Below are positions 1 to 6,887 of a stretch of DNA of 55,417 nt, in pieces. Under the pieces are notes generated by a model. It ran no database searches. It was not told the DNA's origin and saw nothing but the letters and a program-made list of their open reading frames with translations. Each line of letters begins with the position of its first letter. Within the stretch, counting starts at the first letter, position 1. Both the position numbers and the translations under genes were made by a program. The DNA is from Halobacterium sp. KA-4. Its GTDB lineage: Archaea; Halobacteriota; Halobacteria; Halobacteriales; Halobacteriaceae. The DNA lies in contig NZ_JAJJZG010000018.1 of NCBI RefSeq assembly GCF_021028995.1, positions 1-55,417 of the forward strand, in the 5' to 3' direction.

Positions 1-252
1 AGCACGCTGCTCACACTGGCGTACTTCGCACGGCTCGTCGAACGCATGTTCTTCCGCGAACCCAGCGTCGACCTCGAACCCGCCGCCAAGCGCGTCGACG
101 CGCGTGCTGACGGCGGCGAGGACGCGACCGGCGTCTCCTTCGGCATGCAGGCGACAGTGGTCGCTGCGGCCGTCCTCGCGGTCGCGCTCGGCTTCGCGGT
201 CTTCGGCTACAGCGTCGACCTCCAACCGACAATCGAGGCACTCCTCTCATGA
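1..252 (+). CDS. Mrp-type Na+/H+ antiporter subunit D, C-terminal end (partial)
   Basis: This is the tail of a coding region whose 5' part lies outside the window; it is open in frame 1 from base 1 and stops at 250-252. The visible 83 residues begin with a hydrophobic segment ending at LVERMFFREP, then a charged loop, then a final membrane segment (about 24 residues from MQATVV). The next gene starts inside its stop codon (ATGA overlap at 249) and is an MnhD-like proton-translocating subunit, so this is most likely another MnhD paralogue. Haloarchaeal mrp/mnh operons commonly carry several MnhD-type genes in tandem. The family call rests on context plus the short hydrophobic tail, not on catalytic motifs. 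Confidence 0.6.
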   Translation, partial: STLLTLAYFARLVERMFFREPSVDLEPAAKRVDARADGGEDATGVSFGMQATVVAAAVLAVALGFAVFGYSVDLQPTIEALLS

Positions 253-1865
253 CCGAAATCACTTCCATCCGGCCACTCGCTGCGGTGCTCGTGTCGGCAG
301 TCGCAGTCGCGCCGATTCTGGCGTCCAACGGCCGCCCGAACGCCCGCGAAGCGTGGACGATGCTGGCGGCGCTGGCGAAGTTCGGGCTGGTGGCCAGCAT
401 GGTGCCGGCCGCGCTCGCCGGCGACGTCTACGTTACCAAACTCGGCCAGCTCGTCCCGTACGTCGAATTCACGCTCCGCGCGGACTCGCTGGGCCTGCTG
501 TTCGCGCTGCTGGCGAGCACCCTCTGGATCGTGACGAGCTTCTACAGCATGGGCTACATGCGGGGGCTCGACGAGGACCACCAGACGCGGTACTTCGCTG
601 CGTTCGCGGGCAGCGTCTCTTCGGCGGTTGGCGTCGCGTTCGCGTCGAACCTCGTCGTGCTCTACGTGTTCTACGAGCTGCTGACGGTCGCGACGTACCC
701 GCTGGTCGCCCACGACGGCACCGACGAGGCGCGCGCCGCCGGCCGCAAGTACCTCGCGTACACGTTCGGCGGCGGCGTCGCCGTGCTCGCGGGCACGCTG
801 CTGGTCGTCTACCTCACTGGAACGACGGCGTTCACGACCGGCGGCATCTCGGCGCTCGCGTCCGCCGACCCGACGCTCGCTCGCGCGGCGTTCGCGCTGC
901 TGGTCACCGGCTTCGGCGTGAAGGCCGCGCTGATGCCGCTGCACTCCTGGCTGCCGGACGCGATGGTTGCGCCGACGCCCGTTTCCGGGCTGCTGCACGC
1001 CGTCGCGGTCGTCAAGTCCGGCGTGTTCGGCATCGCGCGCGTCCTCTTGGACGTCTTCGGCATCGACCTCGTCGCGGAACTCGGCGTTGGCGGCGTGCTC
1101 GCGGCGGTCGCCGCGTTCACCCTCGTCGTCGCCAGCGTCATCGCGCTCCGACAAGACCATCTCAAGCGCCGGCTCGCGTTCTCGACGATTAGCCAGCTCT
1201 CGTACATCGTCCTCGGCATCGCGGTCGCCGGAGCCGTCGGTCCCGGCGAAGCCGCGAAGTGGGCGCTCATCGGTGGACTCCTGCACATCCCGGCGCACGC
1301 GTTCATGAAGCTCACCCTGTTCTTCTGCGCGGGCGCGGTCCACGTCGAGACCCACGTCGACTACATCTCGGAGATGGCCGGCATCGGCAAGCGGATGCCC
1401 CTCACGATGGGCGCGTTCGCCGTCGCCGCCGCCGGTATGGCGGGCATCCCGCTGATTGCGGGGTTCGTCAGCAAGTACTTCCTGCTCATCGGGACCGTCT
1501 CCAGCGGCAACCTCGTGTTCACCGGGGCGCTGTTGCTCTCGGGCATCCTGAACATCGCGTACTTCTGGCCGGTCGTCTACACCGCGTTCTTCGAGAGCGC
1601 GGAGGGATCCGACGAGAAGCCGCTCGTCTCCGGGCCGCTCGGCGGTCGCTTTGGCGGCGAGGCCCGCACTGACGGCGGGCACGACCACGGCCACGGCGCG
1701 TTCGAGCGCCGCGCGCCGAACGGCGCCGAGTCGACGTGGTTCATCCTCGGCCCGATTCTGTTCGCGGCCGCCGGATCCGTCGTGCTCGGCGTCGTGCCGG
1801 ACACCGCGGTGTTCCTCCAGCTTGTCCGTGACGTCGCCAACACCGCAGTGGGGGTGGTGGCCTGA
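249..1865 (+). CDS. mnhD: Mrp-type Na+/H+ antiporter subunit D (proton-conducting membrane subunit)
   Basis: A 538-residue polytopic membrane protein of the NuoL/M/N-MrpA/D superfamily. Family hallmarks are visible. A membrane glutamate lies in FYELLTV (E143). The TM7 lysine is K225 in GVKAALMPLHSWLPDA, and the following segment SGLLHAVAVVKSG holds a second lysine. In the multisubunit Mrp complex these subunits carry protons that drive Na+ export at the cytoplasmic membrane. A His-rich hydrophilic stretch near residue 478 (GHDHGHG) is unusual and may be a local metal-binding loop (inference). It overlaps the gene before by ATGA, and the next gene starts at its last base, so the three are translationally coupled. 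Confidence 0.88.
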   Translation: MTEITSIRPLAAVLVSAVAVAPILASNGRPNAREAWTMLAALAKFGLVASMVPAALAGDVYVTKLGQLVPYVEFTLRADSLGLLFALLASTLWIVTSFYSMGYMRGLDEDHQTRYFAAFAGSVSSAVGVAFASNLVVLYVFYELLTVATYPLVAHDGTDEARAAGRKYLAYTFGGGVAVLAGTLLVVYLTGTTAFTTGGISALASADPTLARAAFALLVTGFGVKAALMPLHSWLPDAMVAPTPVSGLLHAVAVVKSGVFGIARVLLDVFGIDLVAELGVGGVLAAVAAFTLVVASVIALRQDHLKRRLAFSTISQLSYIVLGIAVAGAVGPGEAAKWALIGGLLHIPAHAFMKLTLFFCAGAVHVETHVDYISEMAGIGKRMPLTMGAFAVAAAGMAGIPLIAGFVSKYFLLIGTVSSGNLVFTGALLLSGILNIAYFWPVVYTAFFESAEGSDEKPLVSGPLGGRFGGEARTDGGHDHGHGAFERRAPNGAESTWFILGPILFAAAGSVVLGVVPDTAVFLQLVRDVANTAVGVVA

Positions 1866-3634
1866 TGGACGCCATCGTGCCGCCGTTCGTCCCCGTGCTG
1901 GTGGCGGCGCTACTGCTGCCGTTCCTTGGACGGCGCGTTGGCCACGCGCTCGGCGCGCTCGCTAGCGCCGCCGTCGTCCCCTATGTCTGGCTCGTCTCCG
2001 ACGGCGTCTACTTCCAGACGCAACTGTTCGGGTTCGACGCCGTGCTGTTCAACGTCGACCCGTTCTCGACGCTGATGGGGCTCATCTTCGGGTTCATCGG
2101 TGCCGCCGCCATCCTCTACTCGTACGCCAGCGGCGCCGAGAACCTCCAGAGCGCGTTCGCGCTCGGCTACGTGGGCACGAGTCTCGGCGCCGTCTTCGGC
2201 GGCGACTGGCTCACGCTCATTTTCTTCTGGGAGCTGATGGCCGTCACCAGCACGCTGCTGGTGTGGCACTACGGCGGGAAGGCCGTTCGCGCTGGCTTCC
2301 GGTACGCGCTCGCGCACGGCATCGGCGGCACGCTCCTGCTCGGCGCCATCGTCTGGCACTTCGCCGAGACCGGGACGTTCCTGTTCGCCTCGGTCCCCGG
2401 CGGCCCCGAAGCCGGCGGGCTCGCGGGACCGGTCGCGCCCGTGCTCGGCGCAATCGGCATCGGCGTCAACGTCGGGTTCATCGGGCTGCACGCGTGGCTG
2501 CCCGACACCTACCCGCGCCCGCACGTCGCCGCCAGCGTCTTCCTCTGCGTGTTCACCACGAAGACCGGCGTCTACGGCATGTACCGCGTGTTCCCGCAGG
2601 ACGGCAGCGTCGCCGTCGCGTACATGGGCGGCTTCATGGCCGTCTTCGGCGCGACGATGGCGCTGTTCCAGAACGACATGCGCCGGCTGCTCTCCTACCA
2701 CATCCAGTCGCAGGTCGGCTACATGGTCGCCGGCGTCGGCATCGGCTCGACACTCGCGCAGGCCGGCGCGTTCGCGCACGTCTTCAACCACATCCTCTAT
2801 AAGGGCCTGCTGTTCATGGCCGCCGGCGTCGTCGTCTACCGTACCGGCGAGGAGAGCCTGAAGAAGCTCGGCGGGCTCGCACGCGAGATGCCGCTGACCG
2901 CCGCCGCGTTCACCGTCGCGGCGCTCTCCATCGCGGGCTTCCCCGGGTTCAACGGCTTCGTCAGCAAGGGCATCGTCATCGCCGCCAGCCACTACGACTT
3001 CCACGGCGTCGTCCACGTCTTCGGCCGCACCGGGCTGGAGTGGCTGCTGTTGATTGGGGGTGTCGGGACGTTCATGTCGTTCATCAAATTCGGCTACTAC
3101 GCGTTCTTCCACGGCAGCTACGACGGCTCCGTGAAAGACGCTAACCGCGGCCAGTCGGTCGCGATGGTCACCGTGGCCGTGCTCTGTGTCGTCTACGGGC
3201 TCGCACCGGACGCCCTGTTCGCCGTGCTTCCCTACGACGTCACTAGCTCCGAAGTCGTCTCCCACGCCTACCACACCTACACCACCAGCCACATCCTCGA
3301 GGGCGTCGCGCTCGCCGCGGCGGGGCTGGTCGGCTTCGCGCTCGTGAAGAAGCCGCTCTCGAAGCTCGGCCGCGTCCCGGACGTCGACAACGCGTACAAC
3401 CCACTGACGTTCTACGCCACCCGGTATCTGGTCGTCGGCGTCACCGAACTGTACGCCGCCGTCGACCGCGCCGCCGTCCGCACTGCCGACGCGACTGCGG
3501 CGGTCGTCACCGCGCCGGGCGCTGCCGCCGGGCGGCTCGTCGGCGAGGACCGCGTCTCGATGCGCGCGGACATGAGCACGAGCATCCTGCTCGTCGTCGT
3601 GATGGTCGCCGTCGCGCTCGTGCTCGTGCTGTAA
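1865..3634 (+). CDS. mnhD: Mrp-type antiporter subunit D paralogue lacking the TM7 lysine
   Basis: A 589-residue membrane protein of the same superfamily as its upstream neighbour, with which it is co-translated. It keeps the membrane glutamate (E123 in FFWELMAV), the LHAWLPDTYP loop and a lysine in the following segment (FTTKTG). At the TM7 position, where the previous protein has GVKAA, this one reads GVNVG (N205? by alignment about residue 202), so the superfamily's key pumping lysine is absent. It may serve a structural or Na+-handling role rather than full proton translocation (inference). The C-terminus adds a last membrane helix after a hydrophilic loop. It ends the operon; a new promoter follows at about 3676. 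Confidence 0.85.
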   Translation: MDAIVPPFVPVLVAALLLPFLGRRVGHALGALASAAVVPYVWLVSDGVYFQTQLFGFDAVLFNVDPFSTLMGLIFGFIGAAAILYSYASGAENLQSAFALGYVGTSLGAVFGGDWLTLIFFWELMAVTSTLLVWHYGGKAVRAGFRYALAHGIGGTLLLGAIVWHFAETGTFLFASVPGGPEAGGLAGPVAPVLGAIGIGVNVGFIGLHAWLPDTYPRPHVAASVFLCVFTTKTGVYGMYRVFPQDGSVAVAYMGGFMAVFGATMALFQNDMRRLLSYHIQSQVGYMVAGVGIGSTLAQAGAFAHVFNHILYKGLLFMAAGVVVYRTGEESLKKLGGLAREMPLTAAAFTVAALSIAGFPGFNGFVSKGIVIAASHYDFHGVVHVFGRTGLEWLLLIGGVGTFMSFIKFGYYAFFHGSYDGSVKDANRGQSVAMVTVAVLCVVYGLAPDALFAVLPYDVTSSEVVSHAYHTYTTSHILEGVALAAAGLVGFALVKKPLSKLGRVPDVDNAYNPLTFYATRYLVVGVTELYAAVDRAAVRTADATAAVVTAPGAAAGRLVGEDRVSMRADMSTSILLVVVMVAVALVLVL

Positions 3635-3675
3635 CCCCCGCGAACCCCTCTCACGGTCGCGCTCGTTCCGTCACC

Positions 3676-3682
3676 TTTTATT
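3676..3682 (+). promoter_or_regulatory. TATA-like box for the hpt gene
   Basis: TTTTATT sits about 22-28 nt before the ATG at 3704. That spacing predicts a transcription start at or next to the start codon, giving a leaderless mRNA as is common in haloarchaea. No Shine-Dalgarno-like sequence precedes the ATG. Confidence 0.6.
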
Positions 3683-3703
3683 CGCGGCGCAAGTACTTCC
3701 GCC

Positions 3704-4270
3704 ATGGATAGGCTCAAACAGTCCCTGCTCGACGCGCCCATCATCGAGAAAGACGGCTACCACTACTTCGTCCACCCCATCAGTGACGGCGTCCCGATGC
3801 TGGAGCCGGAGCTGCTGCGGGAGATCGTCATCCGCATCATCCGGAAGGCGGAACTCGACGAGGTCGACAAAATCGTCACCCCGGCCGCGATGGGAATCCA
3901 CATCTCCACGGCGGTGTCGCTGATGACCGACATCCCCATCGTCGTCATCCGCAAGCGCGAGTACGGCCTGCCCGGTGAGGTCGCGCTCAGTCAGCAGACC
4001 GGCTACTCGGAGAACGAGATGTACATCAACGACGTGGAGGCGGGCGACCGCGTGCTCGTCCTCGACGACGTGCTCTCGACGGGCGGCACCCTGCGCGCCA
4101 TCACGGACGCTCTCGAACACATCGGCGCGGACGTCGCGGACGTCCTCGCGGTCATCAAGAAGGCCGGCCCGAACGAACTCGACGACACCGACACGGACGT
4201 GAAGACGCTCATCAACGTCGACGTCCAGGACGGCGACGTCGTCATCGTCGACGCTGAAGGCGACGACTGA
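3704..4270 (+). CDS. hpt: hypoxanthine/guanine phosphoribosyltransferase
   Basis: A 188-residue cytoplasmic enzyme of purine salvage that transfers the phosphoribosyl group of PRPP to hypoxanthine or guanine. The PRPP-binding signature [13 protein letters not shown] lies at residues 117-129, preceded by a flexible-loop region ([18 protein letters not shown]). Length and organisation match the archaeal HGPRTase group, which is related to adenine phosphoribosyltransferase; base specificity cannot be proven from sequence alone. It is monocistronic, with its own TATA-like box, and is followed by an independently promoted DJ-1 gene. The highly acidic C-terminus (ending VDAEGDD) is normal for a halophile. 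Confidence 0.9.
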   Translation: MDRLKQSLLDAPIIEKDGYHYFVHPISDGVPMLEPELLREIVIRIIRKAELDEVDKIVTPAAMGIHISTAVSLMTDIPIVVIRKREYGLPGEVALSQQTGYSENEMYINDVEAGDRVLVLDDVLSTGGTLRAITDALEHIGADVADVLAVIKKAGPNELDDTDTDVKTLINVDVQDGDVVIVDAEGDD

Positions 4271-4335
4271 GCCGACTGCCGGCGGAACTCGCAGCCTCGA
4301 CGGAGTTTTTCCCGCTGCCGCTCCACTGTTCGCGT

Positions 4336-5016
4336 ATGCCGTCTGCACTATTCGTCGTCAGCGAGGAAGGCTACTGGGGAGAGGAGTGCGTCGAACCGCT
4401 CACGACGCTCGACAGCGAGGGCTTCGAGATTACGGTCGCGACGCCGAGCGGGTCGCCGCCGGTGCTCGACGAGCGCTCTGCGGACCCGGAGAACGTTGGC
4501 GAGGAGACCGCCGAGTGGGTGCGCGACGTCCACGAGAACGACGAGCGCCTCAACGACCCGGTCTCGGTCACGGAAGTCGAAGCCGCGGACTACGACGCGG
4601 TCGTCTTCCCCGGCGGCCACGGCACCGAGTGGGACGTCAATCAGGACACTGACGCCCGCCGCCTCCTCCGGAATGCTGTCGAGGGTGATAGCGAGAAGGC
4701 GCTGGTCGTCTGCCACGCTGCTGGGATTCTCGCGTTCACGCGGGACAGCGACAACGATTTCCTCGTCGCCGGCCGCGACGTCACCGGCTTCCCGAACGAG
4801 TGGGAGGAAGGCATCGTCGACGACCACGACCGGATGCCCGACGGCCGCAAGCTCCCCTACTGGGTCGAGGACGAAGTGAAGGCCGCTGGCGGGAATTGGG
4901 ACGCCGAACTCGACGCCGACACCAGCGTCACCGTCGACGGCGACCTCCTCACCGCGCGCGGTCCCGGCTCGTCCAGCGCGGCCGCCCAGACCCTCCTCGA
5001 GGAACTCGACGTGTAG
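4336..5016 (+). CDS. DJ-1/PfpI family protein (class I glutamine amidotransferase-like)
   Basis: A 226-residue protein with the DJ-1/PfpI fold. The nucleophile elbow is VVCHAAG with the candidate catalytic cysteine at 126 followed by His127, and FPGGHGTEWD (91-100) forms the adjacent loop. The early glutamate pair (E16/E17) is where DJ-1 relatives place the residue that tunes the cysteine. Relatives include Hsp31-type glyoxalase III/deglycase proteins and class I amidotransferase-like hydrolases; length and the GYWGEE motif favour the Hsp31-like subgroup, but the substrate is unknown. A T-rich box (CGGAGTTTTT, 4301-4310) about 28 nt before the ATG gives it its own promoter. Confidence 0.8.
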   Translation: MPSALFVVSEEGYWGEECVEPLTTLDSEGFEITVATPSGSPPVLDERSADPENVGEETAEWVRDVHENDERLNDPVSVTEVEAADYDAVVFPGGHGTEWDVNQDTDARRLLRNAVEGDSEKALVVCHAAGILAFTRDSDNDFLVAGRDVTGFPNEWEEGIVDDHDRMPDGRKLPYWVEDEVKAAGGNWDAELDADTSVTVDGDLLTARGPGSSSAAAQTLLEELDV

Positions 5017-5085
5017 CTGGGGAGAACTCCCACACGGCGACCGAAACAGAACCCTTAACTGCGGCACCGGGCTACGATGGAATGC

Positions 5086-5160
5086 AGCGGGATGGGATAG
5101 CCAGGAGATTCCGCCGGGCTCATAACCCGGAGATCGGTGGTTCAAATCCACTTCCCGCTA
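5086..5160 (+). tRNA. initiator tRNA-Met (CAU)
   Basis: The cloverleaf folds cleanly. Acceptor AGCGGGA (5086-5092) pairs with TCCCGCT (5153-5159), with discriminator A at 5160. The anticodon stem is CCGGG/CCCGG (5114-5118 with 5126-5130) and the anticodon CAT is at 5121-5123. The T arm is GGTGG/CCACT with one G-U pair. The A1:U72 pair and the three consecutive G:C pairs in the anticodon stem identify it as the initiator rather than the elongator. No intron and no encoded CCA are present. The AT-richer stretch ACCCTTAACT (5051-5060), 25-35 nt upstream, is a plausible TATA element. Confidence 0.95.
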
Positions 5161-5176
5161 CTCCTCTGATACTCAC

Positions 5177-5226
5177 ACTCCGTAGCGTCGCCTCCGTGCG
5201 ACGCGTCACGTGAGATTGTACGGAGT
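5177..5226. terminator. nested inverted repeat between convergent tRNA and flippase genes
   Basis: Outer arms ACTCCGTA (5177-5184) and TACGGAGT (5219-5226) are a perfect 8-bp inverted repeat. Inside them GCGTCGC (5185-5191) and GCGACGC (5198-5204) form a perfect 7-bp hairpin with a 6-nt loop. It lies between the 3' ends of the rightward tRNA and the leftward flippase gene, so a bidirectional termination or processing structure is the simplest reading. No long T-run follows. Confidence 0.5.
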
Positions 5227-5248
5227 CGTGTCTACGGCTTGCAGCAGT

Positions 5249-6784
5249 TCAACGCGCCAGTTTTTCGCCGAGCGCCTCGCGGTAGCGGGCGGCGAGTTCG
5301 CGGACGACGAAGCGGTCGCGCGGGTCGACGCCGAGCACGTGGAGAGTACCGACGTAGACCGGGAGGCCGACGAGCACGCCGAGGGGAACGGCGACGATGC
5401 CGTCGACGGCAGTCCGAACGCCGGCGAGCACGGCGGCCATCACGATGCCGGCGGCGAGCGGGCGGAGGTAGGTCGCGTCGAACGGCCACAGGTCCTCGAA
5501 GCGCCGGAGAAGCACCACCTGAATGCCGTTCTGGACGGCGATGGCCAGCGAGGTGCCGAGCGCTGCGCCGACGAGTCCGAACTCCCGGACGAACAGGTAC
5601 GTGAGACCGACGTTCAGCACGGCGAGCAGCCAGTCGAGGGCCATGCGGGCGTACTGGTGGTCAGTCATCATCAGTAGCCAGCCGGTCGCGCCGACGGCGC
5701 TCCCGACGAAGACGCCGCCGAGGTAGACCGAGAGCGGGACGTACCCGCGGACGTACGTCTCGCCGAACAGCGCGAGGAGTTCCCGCCCGAACACGAGTTG
5801 GACGGCGAGAATTGGGACGACCGTAGTCACGATGAGCCGCGTGACCGACGAGTAGACGGCGTTCAGGGTCGTGGTGTCGTCCTCGGCGTAGAGTCGGGAG
5901 GCGACCGGCGGCAGCAGTTGGTTGAACGACAGCAGGGGAATCCACGCGATGGAGATGAGTACGAGCACGACGTTGTAGACGCCGGCCGCGACCGCGGTCA
6001 GGAGTGTACCGACGAGGAGGACGTCGACGCGGTTTTGGAACACCTTCCCGAGGCTGCTCATCGCGACCGGGAGCGCGTGGTCGTAGAACTGGCGGGCTTC
6101 GCTGCGCGCGCCGCGCAGCGACGGCCGGATACCGGTGACGCGCGAGGTGACCGGGTAGCCGGCGACGACCACGACGAACAGGCAGGCGACGAACGCGCCC
6201 GCGACGCCGACGACGGTGTAGCCGAGCGCGAGCGCCGCGAGCGCCCCGACGAGCCGCGTGGCTGGCCGCAGGAGTTTGTTGAACAGGACTTCGCCGCGAG
6301 CGGACCCGCCAGCGCGGAAGGTCGCGGCGTACACCATCACGAGCCCGAGCAGCACGACGAAGACGCCGAACAGCCGCATCGTCGCCGGGAACGCCGGGTG
6401 GTCGACGGTCGTCGCGTTGATCCACGGCGCGAGCACCCACACGCCCGCCGCGATGAGCGCGCCGACACCGATGGTGGTCGCGTACGCGAGCCCGGTCACG
6501 CGGGACTGCTTCGCGGGGTCGTCCTCGGCGGCGGGGAGGTAGCGCTGGAGCGTCGGCACGCTGCCGAACGTGACGAGCCGGGAGAGCAGTTGTGCGATGC
6601 GCCACGCGAGGGCGTACACGCCGTACGCGACGGGGCCGAGGCCGCGCGCGAGCACGAACTCCGAGGCGGTAATCAGCGCGCGCTGCGCGGAGACGCCGCT
6701 GGAGGTCACGACCGCGCCGTGCGCAATCGTCAGCAGCGCGTCGCGTTCCGCTTCTGGGACCTCCTCGTCGTGCGCGCGACTCAT
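5249..6784 (-). CDS. flippase / polysaccharide biosynthesis membrane protein (MOP superfamily)
   Basis: A 511-residue polytopic protein with about 12-14 hydrophobic segments, resembling RfbX/Wzx-type lipid-linked oligosaccharide flippases (polysaccharide_synt family of the MOP superfamily). Diagnostic stretches are the N-terminal helix region with ASEFVLARGLGPVAYG (fold-typical 'GxxxYG' after helix 1) and the middle segment LGKVFQNRVDVLLVGTLL. Such proteins move dolichol-linked glycans across the membrane for S-layer glycosylation or exopolysaccharide. No glycosyltransferase genes adjoin it, but the divergent DUF2298 gene encodes another GT-C-like membrane protein. A TATA-like stretch (minus-strand GGCTTAATG) lies about 30 nt upstream of the ATG. 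Confidence 0.85.
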   Translation of the reverse strand: MSRAHDEEVPEAERDALLTIAHGAVVTSSGVSAQRALITASEFVLARGLGPVAYGVYALAWRIAQLLSRLVTFGSVPTLQRYLPAAEDDPAKQSRVTGLAYATTIGVGALIAAGVWVLAPWINATTVDHPAFPATMRLFGVFVVLLGLVMVYAATFRAGGSARGEVLFNKLLRPATRLVGALAALALGYTVVGVAGAFVACLFVVVVAGYPVTSRVTGIRPSLRGARSEARQFYDHALPVAMSSLGKVFQNRVDVLLVGTLLTAVAAGVYNVVLVLISIAWIPLLSFNQLLPPVASRLYAEDDTTTLNAVYSSVTRLIVTTVVPILAVQLVFGRELLALFGETYVRGYVPLSVYLGGVFVGSAVGATGWLLMMTDHQYARMALDWLLAVLNVGLTYLFVREFGLVGAALGTSLAIAVQNGIQVVLLRRFEDLWPFDATYLRPLAAGIVMAAVLAGVRTAVDGIVAVPLGVLVGLPVYVGTLHVLGVDPRDRFVVRELAARYREALGEKLAR

Positions 6785-6887
6785 CGCTTACTCTCGGGGG
6801 TGTCGGGTGCGAGCATTAAGCCGTTCGGTCGCCGAGGAAGGGCGTGAACCCGAAAGCGTTTAGCGGCGGCTACATACGGTTCCACCG
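6785..6887. promoter_or_regulatory. divergent promoter region, flippase / DUF2298 gene
   Basis: This 103-bp gap separates two divergent starts. Rightward, GCGTTTAGCGG lies about 25 nt before the ATG at 6888. Leftward, GAGCATTAAGCC (about 6810-6821; reads GGCTTAATGCTC on the minus strand) lies about 30 nt before the ATG at 6784. Both arrangements fit leaderless transcription. Confidence 0.45.

Noticed and set aside
207-1694. 495-residue leftward open frame antisense to the Mrp genes
   Set aside because: It is rich in Arg, Glu and Asp with no domain, lies opposite a clear MnhD gene, and is the kind of long antisense frame expected in GC-rich DNA. Similar frames opposite polB, rad50, suf, thrC and the TRAP genes were rejected for the same reason.
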